The notes under the pieces: generated by a model | Told to the model about the DNA's origin: nothing | The model's database searches: none | Seen by the model: only the letters and a program-made list of their open reading frames with translations | Source: DAOTVY01 sp041082245 | Lineage (GTDB): Bacteria; Chloroflexota; Chloroflexia; DTKN01 | NCBI GenBank assembly: GCA_041082245.1 | Contig: JBDOIE010000231.1 | Coordinates: 1 to 11,265, forward strand | Direction of reading: 5' to 3' | DNA: 11,265 nucleotides | Program-made: the position numbers and the translations under genes | Shown here: one piece after another, positions 1 to 6,888 of the stretch | Layout: every line of letters starts with the position of its first letter | Numbering within the stretch: position 1 is the stretch's first letter

Positions 1-25
1 GGCGAACACCCTGGGGAGATGGTGC

Positions 26-262
26 ATGGATCGAGGAGACCCGGCCTTTCACTGGGACGCGCGCACCTGGCTTTACATCGCCCTGGTCGCCGTATTGCTC
101 ACCCTTGCGGTCCTGGCCGGCCTGCGGCCCCGTAGCCTGGCCTGGCGCGCAACCCCCATTCCCACCCCCACCGGCTCCCCGAACCCGAACCTGTTCGTCT
201 TTCCGACGCTACCGCCCCCAACGCCGACGCTTCCCCCCACAACGCCGGCCCCCACACCCTAG
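26..262 (+). CDS. Small single-pass membrane protein with Pro/Thr-rich tail
   Basis: I do not recognise a family for this 78-residue protein. A hydrophilic N-terminus of about 14 residues is followed by one hydrophobic segment (about residues 15-33) with no Lys or Glu. After a short basic stretch (RPRSLAWR) the rest, about residues 42-78, is almost only Pro, Thr, Ser, Asn and Leu. That layout fits a membrane anchor with an extended, possibly glycosylated, extracytoplasmic tail; such Thr/Pro tails are common in Chloroflexota surface proteins. The ATG follows GGGGAG (13-18) at 7 nt. However, the frame stays open to the window edge, so a start further upstream cannot be excluded. Its TAG is immediately followed by the last codon of the convergent asparaginase gene, with no spacer. 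No partner or function can be inferred. Confidence 0.55.
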   Translation: MDRGDPAFHWDARTWLYIALVAVLLTLAVLAGLRPRSLAWRATPIPTPTGSPNPNLFVFPTLPPPTPTLPPTTPAPTP

Positions 263-1237
263 TTACGGCTCGCGCGCGAACGCCTCGCGGCACCCATCCG
301 CACGCAACCCGGCACCCAGGGCCACCATCAGCTTCAACCGCGCCTTCACCCCGCTCAGCCCGTTTGCAGGGATCGCCCCTGCCGCCTCGAGCTCCCGGCA
401 CGACCCCGTATAGCCGTAGCGGTCCCCCACCCGGCCGGCCACGCAGCGCGAGGCGATCACCACCACCAGCCCCTCCGCGATCGCTTCTCGGACGCCCGGC
501 ATCCACCACGGAGGCACACGCCCGCCCCCCAGCGCTTCGATCACCACGCCCCGCATCCCCCGCTCCAGCGCATACCGCAGGAGGCCATCGTCCATCCCGA
601 CCGCCAGACGGATCAACATCACCCGCTCTTCCAGCCGCTCGCACACAAGCGCCTGCCGCGCCGGCCGTTGCCGCAAGTAGACGCGCTCCCCCTCTACCCG
701 TCCCAGCGGCCCCCAGTAGGGAGAGCGGAACGCCCCCGGGCTCGAGGTGTGCATCTTGGTCACCTCGCGCGCCGCATGCACTTCGTCCTCCATCACCACC
801 ACCGCGCCGATCCCCCGCGCTTCCGGCGCCGCAGCCACCCGCAGTGCCGCAAGGAGGTTGGCCGGCCCGTCATACCCGGGGTCGCTGGCTGCCCGCATGC
901 TCCCGGTCAGCACGATGGGTGTATCCCCCTCCACCGTCAGGTCGAGCAGGTAGGCGGTCTCTTCCATCGTGTCCGTGCCGTGCGTGATGACGATCCCGCG
1001 AACCCCTGGGTCAAGAGCGAGCTCCTGCACGCGGTTCCGCAGCGCCCACAGCGTCTCCAGCGTGAGGTGGGCGCTGGGGAGGTGGCTGAACTCTACGACC
1101 TCGATGGGAAGCGCTCCTTCCCCCAGGCTACGCAACAGGTCTTCCCCGCGCAACAGGGGCACCGCACCGCCCGCGCGGACATCCGCCGCCATCGCGATCG
1201 TCCCGCCCGTGGCTACGAGCACCAGCCGCTGCTCCAT
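263..1237 (-). CDS. L-asparaginase, cytoplasmic type
   Basis: This 324-residue protein belongs to the asparaginase/glutaminase family (PF00710), which hydrolyses L-asparagine to aspartate and ammonia. The first catalytic motif is TGGTI at 10-14, with the nucleophile expected at Thr13. The second is HGTDT at 86-90, with Thr88 and Asp89, and Lys161 (TKMHTSS) completes the second triad. Length is normal and there is no signal peptide, so the enzyme should be cytosolic. I cannot decide between AnsA and AnsB naming. The ATG is preceded by AAGGAAG (1244-1250) at 6 nt. It is the last gene of the metG operon, 20 nt after the YhfC gene. Its TAA abuts the stop codon of the convergent small gene, and I see no intrinsic terminator within that gene. 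Substrate preference (Asn versus Gln) cannot be read from the sequence. Confidence 0.93.
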   Translation of the reverse strand: MEQRLVLVATGGTIAMAADVRAGGAVPLLRGEDLLRSLGEGALPIEVVEFSHLPSAHLTLETLWALRNRVQELALDPGVRGIVITHGTDTMEETAYLLDLTVEGDTPIVLTGSMRAASDPGYDGPANLLAALRVAAAPEARGIGAVVVMEDEVHAAREVTKMHTSSPGAFRSPYWGPLGRVEGERVYLRQRPARQALVCERLEERVMLIRLAVGMDDGLLRYALERGMRGVVIEALGGGRVPPWWMPGVREAIAEGLVVVIASRCVAGRVGDRYGYTGSCRELEAAGAIPANGLSGVKARLKLMVALGAGLRADGCREAFAREP

Positions 1238-1257
1238 CGCGCGCTTCCTTGCGCTCG

Positions 1258-2085
1258 CTAGGCGGCGGCCACCGCCTCCGCTTCAGGAGCCGGCCGCGGC
1301 CGCAACCGGTAGATGATCCAGCCGCTCAGCAGGGCAAAAAGGACCACGATCCCTTCCACCGCGAGAAACGCCGCCTCAACCGGCAGCCGCTTCTGTCCCC
1401 ACTGCAGCGCTACTGCCGTTACCAGGTCCACCACGAAATGGTACCCCAGCGCAAGCCACCACCAGAGAAAGCGTCCCCGCACGAAGACCTGCACCACGAG
1501 CACGGAAAGAGAAACCTGGATCGTCATGGCGAGGATCCGCTCGAACGCCCCCAGGAGCGGCATCCACCAGGTAGCCGCTGCGATCGCCTCCCGCGCCTGG
1601 CGCACCTGCTCCATCTGCTCCGGGGTGAGGGAGAGGCTTTGCAGGTCCATCTGCGACAGGGCGATCACCTGGACGAGCGAAAGGAACACCGCGCCGCCCA
1701 CCAGCAGCATCGACTCCAGCCCGCCGTGACCTGCGCCGTACATGAGCGCCTGTGGCCATCCCTTCGCCTCCTCCTTCTTCCAGAGGATGCGGAACCCCAG
1801 GTAGCGACCCCCTTCCTCGAAGAGGCCGGCCGTCAGCGCAGCAAAGGCGATCCAGGCAAACAGGGCCCAGGGCGAGGCCGCGAGCACGTCTTTCAGACGC
1901 CTCTGCAGGATCTGCAGCGCCGGAACACGGGTGGCGATCTGAAAGACGAAAAAGACGAGCGCGCCGTAGCCGAAATAGCGCCACGGAACGCGCAGCCGCC
2001 GTTGCAGCCAGAGCGCAACACCCAGCGGAAAGAGGACTTCGACCGCCAGGGCCACGCACAGCGCGGGAACGAGCAGCGGGTGCAT
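1258..2085 (-). CDS. YhfC-type glutamic intramembrane protease
   Basis: This 275-residue polytopic membrane protein matches the YhfC family (PF10086), a relative of the PrsW/CPBP-type putative intramembrane proteases. Visible signature elements are FEEGGRY at 89-95 (paired glutamates in a membrane segment), GAGHGGLES at 117-125, FERI at 181-184 and HFVVD at 216-220. Together these give the Glu and His residues expected of a membrane-embedded active site. About seven or eight hydrophobic segments are seen, and the C-terminus is a short Ala/Pro/Glu tail. The ATG at 2085 is chosen because AAAGGAG (2091-2097) lies 5 nt before it; the frame is open further upstream, but that part is antisense-like and overlaps metG. 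It starts 13 nt after the metG stop and ends 20 nt before asparaginase. The substrate is unknown. Protease activity for this family is inferred from its clan, not proven here. Confidence 0.85.
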   Translation of the reverse strand: MHPLLVPALCVALAVEVLFPLGVALWLQRRLRVPWRYFGYGALVFFVFQIATRVPALQILQRRLKDVLAASPWALFAWIAFAALTAGLFEEGGRYLGFRILWKKEEAKGWPQALMYGAGHGGLESMLLVGGAVFLSLVQVIALSQMDLQSLSLTPEQMEQVRQAREAIAAATWWMPLLGAFERILAMTIQVSLSVLVVQVFVRGRFLWWWLALGYHFVVDLVTAVALQWGQKRLPVEAAFLAVEGIVVLFALLSGWIIYRLRPRPAPEAEAVAAA

Positions 2086-2098
2086 GACCGCTCCTTTC

Positions 2099-3853
2099 CT
2101 ACCGAGCCTGGGCTTCCATGCGCGCCAGTTCCTCCGCGACGATACTTTCGTCCAGCTTGCGGAAGAGCGGCTCCGGCCGGCCCAGGCGCTGTCCCGGCGG
2201 AAGCGCACTGGGAGCCCACTGCCCCTCCCAGGCGCCCGGATACCACCGGTACACCCGATGTTGCTTCCCGTCCTCGTCGACCTCCTGGAAATGGAGCTCC
2301 CCGGCGATCGTGCCGCCGTAGCCCAGCATCGTGTGCAGCGCCTGGGAAGCATGGGGCGTGAACGGGCAGAAGAGCGTCTTGAGGGAATCGACCACGCGGA
2401 GCGCGACAAAGAGCGTCGTCGCGGTACGGGCTTTGTCCTCTTTCGCTGTCTTCCAGGGCTCGCGCGCGTCCAGGTAGCGGTTGGCCTCCTGCGCGAGCGC
2501 CATCACTTCCTGGATCGCCGCCTTGAAACGGCACTGCGCGAGCAACCCGCCCACCGTGCCGAACGCCCGCTCGGCAAGGGCGAGGATCTCCCGGTCGCGG
2601 GCATCCTGCTCCGCCGGCTCCGGCACCACGCCGCCGAAGTACCGGTGCGTCATCGAGAGCACCCGATGGGCCAGATTCCCCCAGGTGGCCACAAGCTCGT
2701 CGTTGTTGCGCCGGACGAACTCCGCCCAGGAGAAATCGGTGTCCCGCGTCTCGGGACCGTTGATCGTGAGGTAGTAGCGGAGCGGGTCGGGTTCGTAACG
2801 CGAGAGGAAATCGGGCAGCCACACGGCGATCCCCCGGCTGGTGGAGAAACGCTTCCCCTCCATCGTCAGGAACTCGGAGGAAACGACGTCGTAGGGGAGC
2901 TGGAGCGTTTCATCGTACCCCATGAGCATCGAGGGCCAGATCACGGAGTGGAAAACGATGTTGTCCTTGCCCATGAAGTAGTAGTGCCGGGCATCCGGGT
3001 TCTGCCACCAGAGGCGCCAGCGCTCGGGGTCGCCGGAGAGTTTCGCCCACTCGTGGCTTGCCGAAAAGTACCCGATTACCGCGTCGAACCAGACGTAGAT
3101 GCGCTTGTCCTCGTAACCGGGGAGCGGGATCGGCACACCCCACTCGATGTCGCGGGTGATCGGGCGCGGCTTCAGCCCCTCGTCCAGGAGGCCCAGCGTA
3201 AAGTGGAGCACGTTGGGGCGCCAGTAAGCCTCTTTCCCCGCCAGATACTTCCGCAGCCGCTCCTCGAAGGCCGGAAGGTCCAGAAAAAAGTGCTCCGTCT
3301 CACGAAAGACGGGCGTATGCCCGCACAGTTTACAGCGCGGCTGGATCAGCTCGGTCGCGTTCAGCGGCCGGCCGCACGCGTCGCACTGGTCACCCCGTGC
3401 CTCGGAGTAACCGCAGTGGGGACAGTTCCCCTCCACATACCGGTCGGGCAGGAAACGCCGGCAGTGCTCGCAGTAGGTGCCCAGCATCGTCGACTTGAAG
3501 ACCGTCCCCCGCTCGTAGTGCCGCAGGAAGATTTCCTGCACAATACGGTAGTGGTTGCGCGTGCTCGTGCGCGTGAAAAGGTCGTAAGAGATGCCGAGTT
3601 CTGCCAGGTTGTCCGCGATCTCGTGGTTGTAGTAGTCCGAGATTTCCTGCGGGGTCTTGCCCTCGCGCTCCGCGCGCAACGTTGTGGGGGTCCCGTGGTC
3701 GTCGGTCCCCGAAACCATCAGCACGTCGTTTCCTGCCAGCCGGTGGTACCGGGCAAAGATATCGCAGGGGATGCCAAAGCCCGCCACGTGTCCCAGGTGT
3801 CGCGAGCCGGAGGCATAGGGCCAGGCAACCCCGATGAAGATCTTTTCGGCCAT
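2099..3853 (-). CDS. metG: Methionyl-tRNA synthetase
   Basis: This class I aminoacyl-tRNA synthetase (584 residues) charges tRNA-Met in the cytoplasm. The Rossmann catalytic core carries the HIGH-type signature HLGH at 19-22. The insert has four CxxC knuckles (128/131, 144/147, 157/160, 174/177), the two-zinc type. The second signature at 334-341 is KRFSTSRG, so the usual second lysine of KMSKS is threonine; similar variants occur in other MetRS branches. The anticodon-binding helical domain follows from about 380, with the expected WGNL motif at 391-394. There is no C-terminal EMAP/OB tRNA-binding domain, so dimerisation through that domain is not expected. The ATG has a near-perfect GAGGAGGT (3859-3866) at 5 nt. 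It heads an operon with the protease and asparaginase genes and is read from a strong promoter about 165 nt upstream. Confidence 0.97.
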   Translation of the reverse strand: MAEKIFIGVAWPYASGSRHLGHVAGFGIPCDIFARYHRLAGNDVLMVSGTDDHGTPTTLRAEREGKTPQEISDYYNHEIADNLAELGISYDLFTRTSTRNHYRIVQEIFLRHYERGTVFKSTMLGTYCEHCRRFLPDRYVEGNCPHCGYSEARGDQCDACGRPLNATELIQPRCKLCGHTPVFRETEHFFLDLPAFEERLRKYLAGKEAYWRPNVLHFTLGLLDEGLKPRPITRDIEWGVPIPLPGYEDKRIYVWFDAVIGYFSASHEWAKLSGDPERWRLWWQNPDARHYYFMGKDNIVFHSVIWPSMLMGYDETLQLPYDVVSSEFLTMEGKRFSTSRGIAVWLPDFLSRYEPDPLRYYLTINGPETRDTDFSWAEFVRRNNDELVATWGNLAHRVLSMTHRYFGGVVPEPAEQDARDREILALAERAFGTVGGLLAQCRFKAAIQEVMALAQEANRYLDAREPWKTAKEDKARTATTLFVALRVVDSLKTLFCPFTPHASQALHTMLGYGGTIAGELHFQEVDEDGKQHRVYRWYPGAWEGQWAPSALPPGQRLGRPEPLFRKLDESIVAEELARMEAQAR

Positions 3854-4011
3854 CGAATACCTCCTCGCCTCCGCAGTTCGGAAGGGCGTCGCCCGTTTCC
3901 CGCTCGCTTTACTGTGCCTCCATCGAGCGGGGGGCGACGGCCGCTTCCGCAGGCGACCCTGAGCCCCCCATCGAGCACCTCCTCTGTGGAAACATCCATG
4001 CCTCGACGTTT
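3854..4011 (-). promoter_or_regulatory. metG 5' leader with alternative helices
   Basis: This is the predicted metG untranslated leader, about 157 nt from the inferred start site to the ATG. Read on the minus strand, GGGGGGC (3963-3969) can pair with GCCCCCC (3929-3935). Nearer the gene, GGAA-AC-GGGC (3891-3900) pairs with GCCC-TTCC (3880-3887). CGTCGCCC (3932-3939), inside the first hairpin, is also fully complementary to GGGCGACG (3887-3894), inside the second, so these folds exclude each other. No T-box sequence (AGGGTGGNACCGCG), specifier loop or known riboswitch could be recognised, and no terminator U-run follows. GC-rich leaders pair easily by chance, so regulation is only a hypothesis. 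Confidence 0.4.
3909..3971 (-). CDS. Putative 20-codon leader ORF upstream of metG
   Basis: Within the metG leader a short frame encodes MGGSGSPAEAAVAPRSMEAQ and ends at TAA. It starts with ATG 6 nt after AGAGGAGG (3978-3985), an SD site as good as those of the real genes here. Two of its 20 codons are Met: the start and codon 17. Its start codon lies at the base of the GGGGGGC/GCCCCCC helix, and the reading frame runs through that helix. A ribosome on it would therefore change the leader fold. It ends 55 nt before the metG ATG. The residue content is not typical of an attenuator peptide (no Met run). It could be a regulatory leader peptide, a chance frame, or a ribosome standby site. Confidence 0.35.
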   Translation of the reverse strand: MGGSGSPAEAAVAPRSMEAQ

Positions 4012-4017
4012 GGCGGC

Positions 4018-4047
4018 ATTATACCACGCGCTGCAAAAGGGCGTCAA
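4018..4047 (-). promoter_or_regulatory. Promoter of the metG operon
   Basis: On the minus strand TTGACG (4042-4047, five of six consensus bases) is separated by 18 bp from a perfect TATAAT (4018-4023), preceded by TGG, the extended -10 element. This is the strongest sigma-70/SigA-type promoter in the window and points at metG. Transcription should begin near 4011. It lies back to back with the promoter of the RecJ-like gene; the two -35 boxes are 12 bp apart. Confidence 0.85.
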
Positions 4048-4059
4048 AGACAGCGCGGG

Positions 4060-4088
4060 TTGTCGGGCAGAGTCCTTTCGCGTATAAT
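4060..4088 (+). promoter_or_regulatory. Promoter of the RecJ-like gene
   Basis: TTGTCG (4060-4065, four of six consensus bases) and a perfect TATAAT (4083-4088) are 17 bp apart. The start site is expected near 4095, giving a leader of only about 15 nt before the ATG at 4111. Its position rules out the in-frame TTG at 4060 and ATG at 4087 as translation starts, since both lie inside the promoter. Confidence 0.8.
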
Positions 4089-4110
4089 GCGTTCGAGGCA
4101 GGGGATCGAC

Positions 4111-5673
4111 ATGGACGTTGCGCCCGTCACGCCTGAAGCCATCGCAGCTGCCCTGGAGCGGATCTACGGTCTGCCGCCGCAGAAGGCGGTGGCGCTTGTG
4201 CACGCCGGTCCGGAACAGATCCGTTCCCCCTGGAGCATCCCGGGGATGGAGGAGCTTGCGGCGCGCCTCGCGGAGGCCGTGCGGCAGAAGGAGCCGGTCC
4301 TCGTCTTCGGCGATTTCGATACGGACGGGGTGACCGGCACGGCGATCCTTTTCCACACGCTGGCGCGGCACGGCGCACAGGTGCGCCGCTACAACCCCTT
4401 CTACCACGAGGACTATGGCTTGCATGTGGAGCAGGTGGAACGCTTTGCGCGCGAAGGTGCCCGGTTGATCGTCACCGTGGATACCGGGATCACCTCGCTC
4501 GATGCGGTTGCGTACGCCCGTCGGCTCGGCATCGAGGTGCTCGTCACGGATCACCACCTGCCGCTGGAAAACCCCGGACCGCCGGATACCCTGTGGGTGG
4601 ACCCGCCGGACCACCTCCTTTCCGGGGCCCAGATCGCGTACCTGGTCGCCCGCGCGGTAGAGGAGCGTCTGGGCACTGCGCCCGCGCACGACCCCTGGGG
4701 CCTGTGTCTGGCCGCAGTGGGGGCGCAGATGGACTGGGTGCCGGTGGACGAGCCGGAGTCGCGTGCCTGGGTGGCCTGGGCCCACCGCATCCTGCATTCG
4801 CCCGATTGCCCGCGTGGCCTGCAGGTGGCGCGACAACTCCTGGGGGAACGGTACACCCCAAGCGAAATGCTCTCCCTCGGGGGGATCTTCAACATGGCCA
4901 AGCGCTCCCACCGGGTGAACCCGAACGAGATCACGGAAGCACTCTTGCCCGAGACGTCGGACGAGCGCCGGCGGGAGGTCATCCGCTTCCTCCTGGAGGA
5001 ACGAGCACGCGCGCAACGCGTGGCGGGCGCCGTGACCGCACGTGCGCTCGAGGAGCTGCGCGAGGAGATCGGCCGGCCGGGGCTCCTGATCTACGAGGTG
5101 CGGGTACCCGATGAGACGCTCTCGGAGATCGAGGGGCCACTGACGTCCCGGCTGGCGGAGGTGACCGGACGGCCTACCCTGGTGCTGCGGCCGGCCGGCG
5201 AACGGATCAATTTCTCCGGGCGCGCCCGCGGCGATTTTTCCTTCGAGTCGATGCTGAACGATCCCGAAATCCGCGGGCTCACCATCGGCATGGGCGGGCA
5301 CCGTCAGGCGATCGGCGGTTCGATACGGGCAGAGGATCGGGGTGCCTTCCTCGAAGCCGTGCGGCGCTGGGAAAGCCGCCTGCCGCCCTGGCGGCCGGGG
5401 TCCGAACCGGAGCCGATCCTGTTGGAGAGGCTGGACCCAGCGACCGCCTACCTCTACGGGCGCGCGATCGGGCCGTTCGGCCACCGCCTGCGCCCCCCAC
5501 GTTTCCGGACGCGCCTCGAGGTGAAGGGAGGCTGGGCCTTCTCCGTGGATACTTTGGTGGAGCTCGATCGGTTGCTCCCCCAGGGGGAGTGGGAGGTGCT
5601 GTTCCGCTTCAGCGAGGCCGGCTGCGACGGGAGGAACGTGGTCCTCCAGGTGGAGGAGGCACACCGGCCATAA
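4111..5673 (+). CDS. RecJ-like DHH-family phosphoesterase/exonuclease
   Basis: This 520-residue protein has the layout of RecJ, the 5'-3' single-strand DNA exonuclease of repair and recombination. Motif I is GDFDTDGVTG at 67-76, followed by VDTG (123-126) and DHH (147-149), which together supply the Mn-binding aspartates and histidines. Asp208 (QMDWV) matches the RecJ VAD motif. The DHHA1 substrate-binding domain shows SGRARGDF (369-376) and GMGGHRQAIGG (393-403). A C-terminal part with GPFGHRLRPPRF (454-465) resembles the RecJ OB-fold entry (PFGxGNPxPxF). Two usual features differ: the NP after DHH reads VDPP (163-166), and GNP reads HRL. It is somewhat shorter than typical RecJ. Start 4111 is supported by the promoter and by AGGGG (4100-4104). 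It is divergent from metG and convergent, 7 nt apart, with the acyl-CoA dehydrogenase gene. It may be a RecJ paralogue, so no symbol is given. Confidence 0.85.
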   Translation: MDVAPVTPEAIAAALERIYGLPPQKAVALVHAGPEQIRSPWSIPGMEELAARLAEAVRQKEPVLVFGDFDTDGVTGTAILFHTLARHGAQVRRYNPFYHEDYGLHVEQVERFAREGARLIVTVDTGITSLDAVAYARRLGIEVLVTDHHLPLENPGPPDTLWVDPPDHLLSGAQIAYLVARAVEERLGTAPAHDPWGLCLAAVGAQMDWVPVDEPESRAWVAWAHRILHSPDCPRGLQVARQLLGERYTPSEMLSLGGIFNMAKRSHRVNPNEITEALLPETSDERRREVIRFLLEERARAQRVAGAVTARALEELREEIGRPGLLIYEVRVPDETLSEIEGPLTSRLAEVTGRPTLVLRPAGERINFSGRARGDFSFESMLNDPEIRGLTIGMGGHRQAIGGSIRAEDRGAFLEAVRRWESRLPPWRPGSEPEPILLERLDPATAYLYGRAIGPFGHRLRPPRFRTRLEVKGGWAFSVDTLVELDRLLPQGEWEVLFRFSEAGCDGRNVVLQVEEAHRP

Positions 5674-5680
5674 CAGGAGC

Positions 5681-6826
5681 CTAGGCCTCGCGCAGCAGCT
5701 GGTTGGCGATCACCAGCCGCATGATCTCCGAGGTCCCCTCGTAGATCCGGGTGACACGCGCATCGCGCAGGTAGCGCTCTACGGGATAATCGCGGCTGTA
5801 GCCGTAGCCGCCGTGGATCTGCAGGGCCTGGTCGCAGACCCAGGAGGCCACCTCGGTAGCGAACAGTTTCGCCATCGCCGCTTCCTTCGTGTGTCGCTCC
5901 CCGCGATCCTTTTTCAGCGCCGCGCTCCAGGTAAGCAGCCGCGCAGCCTCGATGCGGGTAGCCATGTCGGCGAGCATCCACTGGATGGCCTGGAACTGGG
6001 CGATCGGCTGGCCGAACTGCACCCGTTCCTGCGCATAGCGCCGGGCGGCATCGAACGCCGCCTGGGCGATCCCTACCGCCTGGGCCGCGATCCCGATACG
6101 GCCGGCGTCCAGGGTGGCCATGGCGATGCGGAACCCCTCTCCTTCCTCTCCTAGCCGGTCCTCGGCCGGCAGGCGGTAGTCCTCCAGCGCGATTTCGGCG
6201 GTGTGGGAGGCGTGCATGCCCATCTTTTTCTCGATCGTCCCGACACGAAACCCGGGGCGCTGGGTGTCGACGAGAAAGGCGGTGATCCCTTTTGCCCCCT
6301 TGGAACGGTCGACCGTGGCAAAGAGGACGATCAGGCGGGCCTGGTTGCCGCTCGTGATGAAGGTCTTGACGCCGTTCAGCACATAGGAGTCGCCGTCGCG
6401 TACGGCGGTCGTGGCGATCGCTGCAGCGTCGGACCCCGCACCGGGTTCGGTGAGCGCAAAGCCTCCGATCCACTCCCCCCGCGCAAGCGGAGGCAGGTAG
6501 CGCGCCTTTTGCTCGGGGGTACCGAAGCGGACGATCGGGTAGCAACAGGGGGTGCAGTGGACCGCCATGATGAGCGAGGTCGAGGCGCAAGCGCGGGCGA
6601 TTTCCTCCAGCGCAAGGCAGTAGGAAACGGTATCCACAAGCGACCCGCCGTACTCCTCGGGCACGGTCAGCCCCAGGAGGCCCAGTTCGCCCATCTTGCG
6701 GAGCGTATCCCAGGGGAACTCGCCGCTTTCGTCCAACGCGGCTGCGCGAGGGGCGAGTTCCTTCTGGGCAAAGTCGCGCGCCATCTGCTGGATCATCTGC
6801 TGTTCTTCGGTCAAGGTGAGGTCCAT
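5681..6826 (-). CDS. Short-chain (butyryl-type) acyl-CoA dehydrogenase
   Basis: This FAD enzyme of 381 residues, the normal family length, oxidises acyl-CoA to trans-2-enoyl-CoA and passes electrons to electron-transfer flavoprotein. The N-terminal helical domain leads to the flavin/substrate signature TEPGAGSD at 126-133. The C-terminal signature IHGGYGYSRDYPVERYLRD (337-355) is followed by IYEGTSEI (361-368), where Glu363 is in the position of the catalytic base of SCAD/MCAD. RVQFGQPIAQFQ (268-279) is the usual FAD/dimer contact. Overall it looks most like bacterial butyryl-CoA dehydrogenases, but chain-length preference is inference. The ATG follows GAGGAGG (6831-6837) at 4 nt. It is the last gene of the thiolase operon, separated from the hydroxyacyl-CoA dehydrogenase gene by 62 nt that contain a strong hairpin. 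No ETF genes are present in the window. Confidence 0.95.
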   Translation of the reverse strand: MDLTLTEEQQMIQQMARDFAQKELAPRAAALDESGEFPWDTLRKMGELGLLGLTVPEEYGGSLVDTVSYCLALEEIARACASTSLIMAVHCTPCCYPIVRFGTPEQKARYLPPLARGEWIGGFALTEPGAGSDAAAIATTAVRDGDSYVLNGVKTFITSGNQARLIVLFATVDRSKGAKGITAFLVDTQRPGFRVGTIEKKMGMHASHTAEIALEDYRLPAEDRLGEEGEGFRIAMATLDAGRIGIAAQAVGIAQAAFDAARRYAQERVQFGQPIAQFQAIQWMLADMATRIEAARLLTWSAALKKDRGERHTKEAAMAKLFATEVASWVCDQALQIHGGYGYSRDYPVERYLRDARVTRIYEGTSEIMRLVIANQLLREA

Positions 6827-6852
6827 CGCTCCTCCTCGGCTTCAGGGGGGAA

Positions 6853-6882
6853 GGGCGGCCGGAAGGGGACTTTCGGCCGCCC
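6853..6882 (-). other. Strong intercistronic hairpin
   Basis: An inverted repeat lies in the 62-nt gap between the hydroxyacyl-CoA and acyl-CoA dehydrogenase genes. On the minus strand CGGCCG-centred arms form nine consecutive G-C pairs (6853-6861 with 6874-6882), then one A-C mismatch and three more pairs around a 4-nt loop. Only two T residues follow it, then a C-run, so it does not look like an intrinsic terminator. It may stabilise or punctuate the operon mRNA, or attenuate expression of the last gene. Confidence 0.6.
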
Positions 6883-6888
6883 CCTCGC

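Noticed and set aside
99..987. Other open frames over the asparaginase region
   Set aside because: Low-complexity Pro/Arg/Ser translations without SD sites, shadowing a gene with full catalytic motifs.
2086..2409. Longer reading frame upstream of the YhfC start
   Set aside because: It overlaps the metG 3' end in another frame, has an Arg/Ser-rich translation unlike a membrane protein, and the start at 2085 has a strong SD.
4060..4110. N-terminal extension of the RecJ-like protein from TTG at 4060 or ATG at 4087
   Set aside because: These codons lie in the -35 and -10 boxes of the gene's own promoter; ATG 4111 has an SD-like AGGGG and follows the expected start site.
5642..5657. Inverted repeat TCCTCCA/TGGAGGA as terminator between the convergent genes
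   Set aside because: It lies within the RecJ-like coding end (codons for Val-Leu-Gln-Val-Glu-Glu), has a 2-4 nt loop and no T-run on either strand.
3718..5664. Very long open frame (648 codons) antisense to the RecJ-like gene, and similar long frames opposite metG and elsewhere
   Set aside because: Such frames are expected opposite GC-rich genes; the translations are Arg/Pro/Gly-rich with no family motif, while the sense frames carry clear motifs.
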